Shown piece after piece: positions 50,816 to 63,573 of a stretch of DNA of 64,000 nt. The position numbers were made by a program, and so were the translations under genes. The DNA is from Eopsaltria australis (taxonomy: Eukaryota; Chordata; Aves; Passeriformes; Petroicidae): NCBI GenBank assembly GCA_034509425.1, contig JAVTVJ010000452.1, positions 1,612,001-1,676,000 on the forward strand. Reading direction: 5' to 3'. Position 1 is the first letter of the stretch. The number at the start of each line of letters is the position of its first letter. Below the pieces are notes generated by a model, which saw only the letters and a program-made list of their open reading frames with translations, did not search any database and had not been told where the DNA came from.

Positions 50816-53800
50816 GTGTAGTGGGTATGAAAATATTTAAAATCTGACAGCAAGATTTGTCTGTTGGAGCCCTTCATGGTGTTTTTGATGGTTTCATGAA
50901 ATGAAAGGCTTCTGTTCTGCTGATCTCATCTGCTGCAGAAATTGTCTCCTATTTATTCGAGGTAAACACTACCTTGAGCAATGTATTCTCAAGGTGATAG
51001 ACCTGTCACCACTTAGTGAAAAACACAGTATGGCCTCTAATGGACTCTAGAGAGAGCAGAAGGTAGGCAGATCAAAGCAGGAGTTAAAAATATTTATTTA
51101 AAGTGTGAATCATGAAGAAACAGCCCTTGCTAAGGAATTAGGAGGTTTTAAAAGTAACAACACAGTCATCTTTTTGGCAGGGTTGCCTATGGGACAGACA
51201 AAATTGATCAGGAGGCTACTATGCCTCTTTCATTTCAGACGGGCAGAGTTGCGTCCAAATGATGCCAATGGTTTTTATCTCTTTCTTTGTGGATTTAAGC
51301 TGAGGATAAAACCTGATATTTCTCCTTTTTTATCACATTATGAGTTATCATAAATTATTTATGTTTCGAGTTTGGGGACTAGAATCATGCTGGGATCAAA
51401 TACCCTGGTGAAGGATGATAGGAAGCGTGTGTGTAGTTCTTATCAAGTGTCAGAAGTTGTGAAGAAAGAACAGTGAAGCATCTTAGACAAAGAATAAGAA
51501 GGGTATGCACAGTGGTGCTGTAAAGTGTGGTAAGTTGTCACTGAGCTATTTGTGAGTTTGTCTGTGTAGGAGGAGCTGTCCTGTTTAGCCAGCAGCAGAG
51601 CCTATCAGTCCCAGCTTCCTACCAGGATAACTGTCAAGACCATGTTGCATAAGTTTCCAATCTTCTAGTGTAGGAAAAGACTGAACTTCTTGTAACAAAG
51701 GAGATTGTACTATCGTACTATTTTTTTCAGTGTAATCATAACATTTTTAGAGTGGTTGAAGATCTTTGAATGGGATTTGCAGGAGTGATTTTGAGTTCTG
51801 AAAACTTTCAAATGAAGTTTTTAGTAGTGGTAGAAAACATATCTGAAAATCCATTCTCAGAGTTCCTTTATGTGTCAGTCATGGGTACTGCTTATTCCTT
51901 TAGAATTTAGTTCTTGAAGAATAGTTACAGAAGGACTGCTTTCCTCATGCACGACAGTGTCTGCATTTTATCAATAATCTACTATTTAAAGCTACAGGAT
52001 GTTCATGTGACCCAGGAGCCACTTTCTCAGAATGATGGGCATTGCTCTTCAGTTGTACTTGGAAACTGAAAATATCTGACAACCTTTCCTTTTGTTACTT
52101 CTGCAAATTTTCCAGCTCTATCTTCAGATGTGTCCAAATTTCTTAATTGTGGTTTTCAAGATTTTAATGATGAAATTCCTCCAGGAGAGTTGCAAGCTTT
52201 TCGGCAAGAGTCTCCATTTTTGTAATTTTACAAGATGTCACTTTAGGTAAATGCACATTAACAAATTATGAGAGGACATAAATTTAACACATCACTTACA
52301 ATTCTCCAGCATCAGACTGGACATGTTCTTCACTCCTAATGTGATGCAACTTGTCTCCAGAGCTTGTGTGTGAGTGTCCGTTTCAGAGCAGTGGAAAATA
52401 TTTCTTTACAATAATGTACCAACATATCTGATTGTAATTTGTCTATGTTGCAGTTCCATAGATAACCTGTACAGTCCAACCCTGAACTTTTTGTATGAAA
52501 CTGGTTTTTTACATTAGTCAAACCCCTTTGGTTTTAGTGTCATGATGGCTTGGTTTGCATTCTAATGTTTGCCTGGCACAGTTCTCTTCTTGAAGTGAGA
52601 AACACTCATGCTCCTTCTGCTTCTGTACCAGGGAGCACTGATAGCATCTGTGTGAGAATCTGTAGCCTAGATAACACCAAAAAAATGGGGATCAAAGACT
52701 GTGAAGTTAAAAAGAATCTTAAAAATGCATAAAATGCACACTGAAAGAAGGACTAGCAAATGTTATTGCTGTACTGAATTCTGTTGTGGGTATTTAGGAC
52801 ACACACTTGGTTGAATTGTTTATGCCTTTTATTTGCAAGTATGCACAAGGATCTCACATTTCGTATTAATGCATTTAACCCAGGTATGAAATGTACTGTG
52901 TCTAAAGAACTCGTCATCTGCGAAGCAAAGTGCATCATAACTTGTCAGTTGTCTTCCCTCCGTCTGTTCTGAGCCTCTTCCAAGTCATCCAAACGCAAGA
53001 AAGATCTTCATTACATGCTTTTATGACCTTTATGAGTAATCAAACTGCCAGTTTTCTTGGGTTGCTTCATGAGAATGCAGTCTTGTTTTTCTTCCATCTT
53101 AATTCTACAAGCTACATTTAGTTTCTTTTTACTCCCTAATAACTCCCAAAGGTTTCAAAGAAAGTCAGGCTCCTCACATATTGCTCACTGTATTGATGAA
53201 CAGAGAATGTCCCTGTTCAAAGACTTCATGGCATATGGAAACAGGATGTGAATTAAAATTAAATGTGCCTGGACTGGAGGAAAGTAAATGATAATAATGA
53301 ATATTGAGAAATATAATCACTGTCACTGCATTTCAGTTCTTTCATTCTAGTTAGCTACATATAGCTAGATAATCTTTTCTATTGAGATTTGCATTGATAA
53401 TCAACAGGTGATTTCACAAAGGTTGTAACAAAAGTATATGTTGAGAAGTCCTCCACAGGGAAGCGGGAGAAAGTTATCTGGTTTTCTTGCCTTATGGAGA
53501 AGTAAAAAATATAAAAAAACTTGACCAAAGCATTTCTTCTTAGAGGGGACTTTTTAAAATGAACAGCAAAATTTGGCTGTCTTGCTGGAGTTGAGGTACT
53601 GAAAAATATTCAATGCCCTTTTTTTTCAGAATGCACAGACTGTCACTGTCTTATTTTGAACCTGCCCAGCAAAAATACTGGGATATTCTGAGCTCATTAC
53701 TGGAGCCTCAGGATGACCTGAATCACAACAAGGGTCTTGCATGGAAAATCTGTAGGGAAACCCTTGTTCAGATTGATTGTTATGCTGCATTATAAAACAA

Positions 53801-56800
53801 AATTTGATATATGATTTTCTGTAGAAAATTTTCAAACTTTAACACTAAAAAATAATTTCTTTTCATCAAGTTCAGAAAGGAAATCACAAGTAAATAAAGG
53901 AGAATGAATTATCTTGGTTATCTTGTTTGTTCAAGTTGCAGAGAAGTTAGAAAAGTAAAGCTTGAAATCAAAATTGCTTTGCCATATAGATTTGTCAATG
54001 CAATACATTTGATAATAATATCACCACATCAAGAAACAACTTTAAAAAAACCCTAACCTGGTAAATCTGTTTCTTAGAGTACAGATTTTGGAGCTTTTTC
54101 CTTATTCCTTACTTGGAGCTATTTCCTTATAAGAATGCAGGTCTTCAAAAATACAAGGTTTTCACAGTCCAAAAGTAAATAAATACTCAGAATTTGTTTT
54201 ACAACAGTAAAAATTTGACTGATTATACATTGCAACTACAGCTGGTCCTTATAGAAATGAGCATGCAAAAACTAATGTTCTGTATTTCATGGCATTAAAT
54301 AGAATTCTGTATAACTTCTGAATTTCTAAGTAGGAGGGCTCCAGAGATGAAGGGACTCAGCAGTTGGTCCCCTAATTCCCTGCTGTTACTTCAGAAATGT
54401 GTAGGTTTCTGGTGTGGCTTTCTCAGCTTCTTGCTCACTCAGTGCTGTGCCTGACACAGCCTGGTGAGAGGGACAATGTCATGGTGCAAACTTAGCGTGG
54501 GCTGAACTCTGCCATTCACACTAAACCTGAACTCCTCTGTGTGTGTAAATTATTGGAGCAACTCCACTGGTTTTTTGCAATTCAAAAAGGTGACATTGGT
54601 GGCAAGTGACTTTTTATTCCTTCTCTATGCCTTTGAATACTGATTTTCTGTTCCTCACTAAAACAAATCATCTTTATTTTTCCAGGAAAGAATAAGAAAA
54701 TGGTAATTATACATACGCATACTCTGTGGACTTTTTAATGTAAAACCACTGAAGGAGTGTTCCACAGAACTGTACTGGCAGGATCCTAGAGAAGATTTAA
54801 AGAATGGGCAGGAAGTAGGATTGATTGTATCTGGGGAAAAATAATCCCAAATACCCTCAACAGGAAGAAGATTAATGGAAATCAATAATGTTGAAAAGCA
54901 GACCTATGGGTAGTAATAGACAATTAGATATAGATTTGTTGTGAAATATGGCAGCAAAAAGTCAAAGCTGTTTAGATTTAGGGGTATCTCAGCTAGAACA
55001 GGAGGTGGCAATGCCCCTTTCTGAGAGCTGCTAACACTTCAGTTAGAAAAAATGTTACAGTGCTGGGTACTTTGGAACTGGAAAAACATTAAAAAAATCA
55101 GGGAAGTGATGTGGATAGCCACTGAGGTCTTTAGGAACCCAACACTGTTACTTTAGAAAGGAACAGTAAAGACTGAAATTTGTTTTTGTTAATGCAACTG
55201 GAAAAACTAGACTTTATTTGTGGTGGTTATAGTGGTTGTTGTTGTTGTTTCTCTGCCCCTGAAAATAGCTTTATAGATACTGAAAAAAAATGTTGATATA
55301 AAAACATCTTTATTTTTATTAAAATGAAACTTTTATTTTCCTCTACTAATGGCTTCTTTATACTTTACTTTTGTTAAAGTCATATATACTATTACTATGT
55401 TAATAGAAATTGCATTGATATGTGGTATTTGTATTTGTTACCATTTTTTATTATGTGCAGTGATTTTGTATTATCAGAAAAAGGGCAGAATTCAGTGGCT
55501 GAAAGAAAGGCACTCAGTGATATTTAGGTTTTTTTGGGTAGGTAATTTTGCCTCCAGCTGTGGCTCCCAAAAGGCATGGGTTGCCTGTTGCTTTTGTGCC
55601 AGCCCTGCAAAGGAAGAGTTGGTACCTCAGGTGCTGCTGTGCCCACAGGAGAGGAGGTATTTGCAGCCCCTAAAGCAACTCTGGATGTCCATTTTGGTTG
55701 ACTGAATTCTATGTAAAGAATTTAATAAAATAATTTCAATTTCTTCATATTTTTTCTTAACTTCAGTTCTCAGAGACGACGATATGAAGACCCCTCTCCA
55801 AAGAGCAGAATTTGTCTCTATTTCTGATAAAAATAAAACAAAATTGTACAAAGGTACAGAAAGTAAGAAAGTTTAAGAATGAAATATAGAATTAAAGAAG
55901 GTTGTCTAAGAGTTGAGGAGGATTTTGATGACTGTTGGGATAGCTTTAGAGATTTCCTACCTCCCTAGAGTATTAACCTGCGTGTTAACTGCTCCGCCAT
56001 CATATAGAAGTAATATTGGAAATAAATTACTGTTTTATGATTGGTTTTATGTTTCACTTGATACTTCTGTGATAAGCTTAGAGCACATCAGCCAGAGCAG
56101 ACTTCAAAGGTGCATTTGCTACTGCTTTAAGGTGACCATGGGAACCTTAAGTAGGCCTGAAGTAGGGATGACCCACTGATAAGCATACACATGCTCAAGG
56201 GGGATATAATTTTAGACATGGAAGGAGTTTTGGTCTTTCTGTACACTTACACGGCTTTGTATAAGAGTCCATGCAAATTGATTTTCTTGGTTGTTATTGA
56301 GGTATTTATGCTTGAGATGTTAAGTGCCTAAAATCTCTATATTTCAATTAGGATGATGTAGGATAATTTGAATCTTGCTCAAAGTGAGACATAAGATGAT
56401 GCTAGACACCTCATCTACAGTTGCCCTTGTTTTTCACCTGTGAAAAATGTGGAATATTGTTCACTGATTCTTTGACAAGCATTTCTGGGTGACTGGAAGT
56501 GGTCACCCTACTGCTATATCTGTAATACTCCAATGTGTTAGAAGAGATCATAACAGTGTTACCAGGACCTTGGTGATAAAGACAGGAATAAAAGGATTTT
56601 TTGTGCACGGAGACAATATGACTCCTTTTTCCACTTCCTCTCAACCCATCTACCCTGGAAGACAGTCAATTTAAGAACATTGGTTTTATGGAAAACCCTT
56701 CAAAAAAAGCAGGAGAGTTTCAATGAGGAAAAATGTTCTGAGAAATGAACGAATTACTGAGAAACAAATTGTTCTCTTTCTCTCTCTGTATGTAACTGAT

Positions 56801-57405
56801 GTTCATCTGAATTCTCTATATGAATGTACCCTTGAATGTTTGTTCCTCTTTTCTCTAATGGGAATTAAGGTTGATACTGTTCCTTTTTTAATGGTTTTAT
56901 TTTGGTGCCCGAAGGAAAGGTAGCAAATAAATATTAGCAATATATAAACTTTTTTTCTTGAAAATCTTGAGGCAAATTATTATAATAGAAGTTATTTAGA
57001 CTAAATAGCACTGAAATGTGGGCTTCAGATAAAAAGAGACATATCTGCTAAATATCTTTAACAGAAAAATATTTCTCCAGCCAACAAATCTTTCCGTGGA
57101 TGAAGACTGGGGAAGAGGAATAAACTATGATGAAAATAGAAATGTCTTTACCAATTTTGCTACATGAAATGCTATTAATGCAAGGAAGAAATATTCACAT
57201 TGATTTTCAAACCATAAAAAAGCATCAAGATATATGATCAGTTGTGACAAGATGCCTAACTGAACTGTAAAAATGGGTATTGTAACAAAATGGAACGCTA
57301 CTCTATTTTAAAAGTTTTCATGTACATGAACACAACTGGAAAAGCAGTAGTTTTGTTATGTTTATATGTTTTGTAATGTGCAACATGAGCTTTTTATATA
57401 ATCAG
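50816..57405. other. Intronic sequence without recognisable features
   Basis: AT-rich intron between the hAT-like element and the second LTR copy. Open frames at 51105-51353, 55349-55705 and 55913-56179 (+) were read for family motifs without result. No RNA gene or exon is seen. Confidence 0.55.
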
Positions 57406-57947
57406 TGTGGTTTAATCCCAGCCAAGAACTATGCATCAATGAGCTGCTCACTCCTTTCCCCCAAGTGGGATGTGGAACAGAATCAGGAGGGTAAGAATGA
57501 GAAAACACATGAGTTGAGGTAAAGGCAGTTTAACAGGTAAAGGACACACAAGCTATACAAAAGAAAGAATTTATTCACCACTCCCCATGGGCAGGCAGTT
57601 CAATAGAGCCCCATCACACGCAACAGTTACTTGGGAAGACATAATTCCAAATGTCCCCTCACTTCCTTCTTCTTCCCCCAACTTTATCTGAGCTAAGCAT
57701 GATGCCATATGGTCTGAAGTACCCCTTAATTCAGGTGAGGTGAGCTCTGCTGGTTCTGTCCCCTCCCAAATTCTTGTGCACCCCCAGCCTCCCCACTGGT
57801 GGGGTGAGGCCTTGACTCTGTGTAAGCTCTGCTCAGCAATAATTAAAACATCTCTGCATTATCAACGTTTTAATCACAAATCCAAACCAGAGCTCCATAC
57901 TAGCTACTACGAAGCTCACTAACTCTATCCCAGCCAAACCCAGCACA
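57406..57947 (+). mobile_element. Endogenous-retrovirus solo LTR, near full length (family copy 2)
   Basis: About 542 bp, starting TGTGGTTTAATCCCAGCC and ending CCCAGCCAAACCCAGCACA, with the TG...CA termini typical of LTRs. It shares its internal order with the 48996 copy (GGCAGTTTAACAGGTAAA, CTTCCTTCTTCTTC, CCATATGGT, CTTGACTCTGTGTA) and continues through the 3' part that copy 1 lacks. No internal retroviral sequence lies on either side, so it is a solo LTR from recombination between two LTRs. I do not see an intact target-site duplication. Same orientation as GRM8. Confidence 0.82.
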
Positions 57948-60900
57948 ACAATATCAAAAGATGGATATGATTTTACTTACAATGTTTCACAATCTGTTGT
58001 ATTACTTACAATTTATTCACAATCTGTTCATATAATTTTATGTAACTACATCAGGCTTAAAATCTGCAATGCAGCATACAATTATTTAAGGTGCTGGTAA
58101 GATCACTCAGCATCATCAACTCCCACTGACGTCTTCTCAGCTCCAGGAATCTTCTCAGCTTCAAGAAAAACTGTAAAATGTTATATGTCGCCAGTCAGAA
58201 TCACTGTGATGAGCAAGGCTAGGAAGATGTTGAGAAACGTAGATTTTTTTGGAAGTTTTAACCTTACTTTTTATCTTCTTTGAATAAAACCAAGCAAAAG
58301 TGTATTTGCTTAATAAATTCTCAATTTCTATGTCTTTCTAATTTTTTTGTGGTTGAACAAATGCTCTTGGATAGAAGGCATGTTTGTAGAACCTGTGTAA
58401 ATCCATGTCTTCCTGCATGTGCACATGTGTAGTAGCACAATGCTGTTAGCTTGAACAGCATTTAAGCAACACTTTAGGTTCCTCAAAATGAGTAGATTTG
58501 TATTTAAGAGTTAAAGTAGGAATCCAGAATTGGGAGAACTTGTCAGGCAACCTCTCTTCCTAAATCTAATTCAACTGTTTTCACTTGATGAAATGATCAA
58601 AGGTGTTTCCTGCAGTGCTGACATTATCTTGATCAGATTAATAATCTGGTATATGAAAATTTTATAGTAGATAATATCAGACACCCCCCCCCCCCCAGTG
58701 TGATTGCTTAAGCTTAATTGTCAAATGCCACAGAAATTTTACCATTCTGTGTGTTTGTGCACGTAAGTACATAAACATAGAACAGGCATTTGCAGATACT
58801 TTAAATGTGTGGATATGGCAAGAACATTCTTCACAAATACTAATCAGGGCTTGAACTTGGAATTTTCATTCCAAAGTGATGAATTTAAAGACTTTTTCAA
58901 ATCAGAAAAAGTTCCAAGAAGATCTGTCTTATTAATAAATTGTGCAAAAAGGAGTAAGGGTCTGGCAAGACAGTTTTTATGCTTGGTGTTGCCTTTTGCA
59001 CCTCACAGTAAGTCTCTTTCAGAAAACTCCTAACTCCTTTCTCATCCAGCTCTGCAGAAACAGGAGTGCAGACAGTGCCGCAGAAGTGTGGCACAACTTT
59101 ATGAATATCTTGTCACATTAAATAGACTACATGTGGTGGTAGGATGAAAAAAGGAGTATCCTGTGGTCTAACTTTCATTGCCTTACTTAGTCAAGGTGAA
59201 AGGCTAATCTGTTCAGGTGGCCTATGAAGTCTGGAAAAAGTCTGGTGTCTTCTGGAAGGTCTTCTGTCTACAGTATGGAGAGTTTAGCCTCCTAGACAGA
59301 AGCCTTAGACTGGTATGTAAACTCAGACATTATGGAAGGTGTAGAGTGTATGACTGAAGGGGCTACAACCTACTTAATTAATTCAGTGAATAAGCTATTG
59401 AAAACTTGTTATAAAAGCCCTATGCGTGATTTGGACAGAAGCAGAGATGTATTTCCTGTGTATAAATATAAAATATTAAGATTGAGGTGGGCAGGACTTG
59501 TTGGGTGGGGAAGTGTTCATGTTTATAGGTAATGCAAAGGATAATGAAGTGGTAAAATAAGGTAAATTGTAGAATGTTCAGAACAAGTTATACCAATGAA
59601 TAATGTTGATCAAGCAGAAAAGACGTATGCACCTAAGCCACATGATTTTCAAGACACTAAATGCGGAAAGAAAAATATCCAATAAGAAGCTTTGGCTATC
59701 TGGGTTAAAGACATCATTAGGTATGTAAATGAAATATTAGAATAGCACAGAGATATTTCCTCTATATGTGCTAGTGAGACTAATATTGAAATAGTGTATT
59801 CAGTTAAAATAGTTGGTTAAAATAGATGATTCAGAGAAAGAAAATGTTTAAGAGCTGGAAAGTATATCTTATGATAGGAAACATAAGGAGCTCACTGAAG
59901 AGACGGTCAAGAGGTGATTTGAACTTGTCTGTGTGTCTCTTTTCAGCAAGTGAAGATATCCTTAGTAGAATGAAAAATGTTGCATTATTTAATAGCTGAA
60001 ACAGTGCTACAGAAATTCAGGAAGACTTTTTTTAATCAATGTAATTATTTAAGATATGAAAAGTACAGAAGATATAAGATAATTCCACTGCTGAACACTA
60101 TCAGCCATATCTTGAAATTTTTTTACTGAATTCTGTAGACTGCTAGTAGTACAGTAGTTGTTATGCAAAAAGATTATTTCTGCATCTGGGAATTCAGAAG
60201 CTAAGCAGAAAACAAAATAAAATAGAATTCACCATTTCAACCTCAGGCTATGAGTTTAAATTGGAAGCTTTTAGGTGATGTAGGGTATACTGTGCAGAAG
60301 ATAATACCAGGTGATAATAATAAGTTCTAGATTTTCTTAAAAATAAAATAATTTCATCTCAGAATAGAAATTGAATGAAAAAGGTCATAGAATCCTTTTT
60401 TTTTATTTTATAAAACATTCAACACTGACTGCTGAAAGAGGAGAGAGATCACACATGAAAGACTTTCTGGTCAAGTAGGTTCTCTAAATGAACTTCCACC
60501 CACTCTCCAGTTACCAGTAAGAGGCCAGAATGCTGTTTCCATCCAGAATTTCCTCAGGCAGCCTGCCAGATAGGGGCATAACATGGGGAACCTCCATACA
60601 AAATGTTAATGTGACTTGACAAGAAATTTATAATATAATTTCTTTCTATTGACATAATTTCTATTCAGGGATATTTGAATTAAGAAGTTCTGCTTTAATA
60701 TGCTACCTAGTATTACTGTCCAGGCATGAAGTATAGTATTTGGTCACATATTGTGGCATCAGAATCTATCCTGGACATACTTAAATGCAAGGAAAAAACC
60801 CCTCACGAGGTGGAAAAGGAAACAATTTGGCACTAGATAAGTAGTAGAATTAGTATACTTTGAAGATGCTGCTAACCTAGGTTCTCATTGCTTTAATACC

Positions 60901-62092
60901 TGTGCTCATGGGAACAATTTCTTGTGTCATTACTTCCTATACGGATGTTAGGGAAGTGAGAATCGGATTCGGTGTGTAGAGCCCATGGAGTTCCTGTCCT
61001 AGCTTCTCAAATGGAGATCTGCAGTGACATGCAGACCTTGTTTACATGTACAGGTTTGGACAACTGTGCTCCCATTCCATCTGTGCTCTCAGACAGCTGA
61101 ATGCAAGCCAGAAGCATGTGTTATCCCTGTGCTAATCCAAAAATAATAAACCAGGTAACATGGTTCTATAGGTTTTGGATGGAGCTGGCATATATCCAAC
61201 CAGCTCAGACCTCAAGTGAACAAGAAATTGCATCTGCTTCTATGGATATGCTTGTACGATCACACAGGATTTTGTGCATTCCCAGGATGTTCATATCTTT
61301 TGTTTTCTTTCTATCTGCTGTTGAATTTAGGGGGCAAAGGTAGGGCAGGGAAAAAAACCGAAAAGTCATTCACTAATGTTGTGCTGACAGTAACTCAGCT
61401 ATTCCTAAACTTTTTATTTTTGTGCTCTATACTTGATGTTAAGTATGGTGCATTTAATCTCAACAGCAGCTCTTTATCATTCTTTCTCTTAGTAGAGGAG
61501 AAGGAGAGATCAATAAGCTCCTGGTTATCTTGGATTGTCAATGAGCAGCATACTTCTAGCTGAAAATATTTCAATAGATGTTCTTGGAGATGGAACTTGA
61601 ATATGTGCACATAAAGGCTGCAGATTTTGTTTCTTTTTCTTTTAAAAAATTGCCTGTTGGGTAGGGTTTCTTCAACTGAGGCTGACAGAATTGGTAATGG
61701 ATAAAGAGGCAGTATAATCAAGGCACATAATGCAGCTGCTTGCTTTTTTCTTCTCTAATGTGTGGGTACAGAGAAGTTTTTCTCAGCCAACTCTAAACTC
61801 TGACCTCCTGTGAGAAATTATGGCTTGTGACCTTTGGTCTGTCCTGATCATCAGCTGTCACAACTGGGCCCTGTTGATGACCTTAAAGTGGTTCTCAAGA
61901 CAGGAAAAGAGGGTTTTTAAAAGGTGTAGAAGAGAAAAGCAGGCAACCAAATAACTGTGCTTTATGTGAGCTGGCTTACAATCTTCTCTACATACCCATC
62001 CTTGAGGGTAAACAGGGTCATCCCAGGAAGCAGCAAGGTAGAAGGAAAACCATCTGAGTACTAACTGCTTGACCTCCTCTTCCAAAAAGGAG
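57948..62092. other. Intronic sequence with a C-run
   Basis: AT-rich intron. A CRE-like TGACGTC lies near 58127, and a C13 run at 58684-58696 is listed separately. Open frames at 61216-61563 (+) and 61395-61721 (-) overlap in antisense and lack recognisable motifs. No other feature is supported. Confidence 0.5.
58684..58696 (+). repeat. C13 homopolymer
   Basis: Thirteen consecutive C residues after ACA, in otherwise AT-rich DNA. It is a simple repeat, prone to length variation. Confidence 0.9.
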
Positions 62093-62257
62093 AGACTGGG
62101 CTAGAGCATGAGAAAAGTCCTTGACTTAGGGTCAGCACTGCTTAGCAACAGCTAAAACATCAGTGTGTCCTCAACATTTGTTGTTATATTAAAACCAAAA
62201 TGCAGCACTGTATCAGTTACTAGGAAGAAGTTGACTCTCATGGCCAAAACCAGGGCA
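62093..62257 (+). mobile_element. LTR 3'-end fragment (family copy 3)
   Basis: AAAAGTCCTTGACTTAGGGT, AGCACTGCTTAGCAACAGCT and AAAACATCAGTGTGTCCTCA, followed by ATCAGTTACTAGGAAGAAG and the terminal CCAAAACCAGGGCA, align in order with the last ~150 bp of the 57.4 kb LTR. The 5' two thirds are missing or too diverged to see. It appears more diverged than the other two copies. Confidence 0.6.
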
Positions 62258-63573
62258 ATACATATTTCTTGTGTTTTCTGTCATAGCATGAGAAAATCTG
62301 AAAGCTCTTGTCAGAGAAGACAGAAGTACTATAAGACTTAGGTTAACACACTAACTCATGCTAAGATATCCCAATTAAGGGAAGTTGCTGTCCCCATTAT
62401 GAAAGTCATTACCAATGAATGTTGTTGGACCTAAATGTGTTCACTGGGAGACATCCTGATTAAGCAGATCTCCTGAGTGTATATCCTAATTAAATACTGC
62501 ATCTAATAATAGATATTGCAATAGGTCACTGGCTGGGTGACAGGATATTCCTCCTGAGCAGGAATCCTGAAATCAGGTTTATTCATTTATTATGAACCAC
62601 TGAGAACAGGAAAAAAATCATACTATATAGTGAATTCTGAATTTCTCAGAAAATGTTCCAATTACTTTATTGGATTCAGTGTATTCAAAGAACTTCATAA
62701 AGAAAATAGAAACTTCTAAATTAGTGATTAATTATGTAATAGACTATTAATAGCAATTTCAGCCCAAAAGATTGACACAAATTGGTGAATCAGCAATAAC
62801 ATGCTGTCAATAACATGATTGTCAATAGTTGGGTGGAAAATACTGATTTTACTGACACTACATGTTGGGAAATGTTGAAGAGGTGACACATCTCAGGTAG
62901 TAAAATCTTGATTTAATATACTTATAGAATTGCAAGGTAAAATTTCATGGAAGAAAGTTCAGAGCAAGATCTAAAGAAATCTCTGTGTTTTGCAACTTTC
63001 ACTGGATGCCACAACAGTCTGTTACTGCCAGGCCCTGAGTATGGAGGGAGACAATGATCCTGATACTACCAGAAGGCTGGGTGCCACCAGGAGCACCATC
63101 AGCCCCAGTGGGCTGGGGGGAGGTTTCTGAGAGTCCATCAGGGATTTTGCAGAATTCTCTGTCCCTTCCTATGCTCCTGAGCAAGTTGAAGTCAAACTTG
63201 ACATCAAATACCTGTTGGTGGGAGAGATGTTTAAAAACTCCCTTTTTTCTATGCTCTGATATCTGATTGCTTTGAGTTTTCTCTCTGTAAAGAGTTAATT
63301 ATAATAGAAGAAATTCTAATGATCCTGGTATTTTTGAGTCTGAGAGATGCAAAGTCTTTTTTTTACAACCCTGTAATATGGAGAAATTCTTGATAGATCC
63401 ACCCAAGGCTCTGCCACATGAGGAAGGAACAGTGGATGTTGCTTCACATTTCCAGAGCAAGAAAACAAACAACTGGAAACAGGAGGAAAGAGAGAAGATA
63501 GAAGTTGTTAAAGCATTTCAAAGACAGAGTGGTAATGGAAAAAAATTTGAAAAAAGAAATCAAATATTGAAAT
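62258..63573. other. Intronic sequence without recognisable features
   Basis: AT-rich intron between the LTR fragment and the LTR at the right edge. A slightly GC-richer patch at 63040-63190 has open frames on both strands (62999-63184 minus, 63054-63266 plus) with no recognisable product. The 78-codon frame at 63378-63614 is Lys/Glu-rich and not recognised. Confidence 0.5.
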
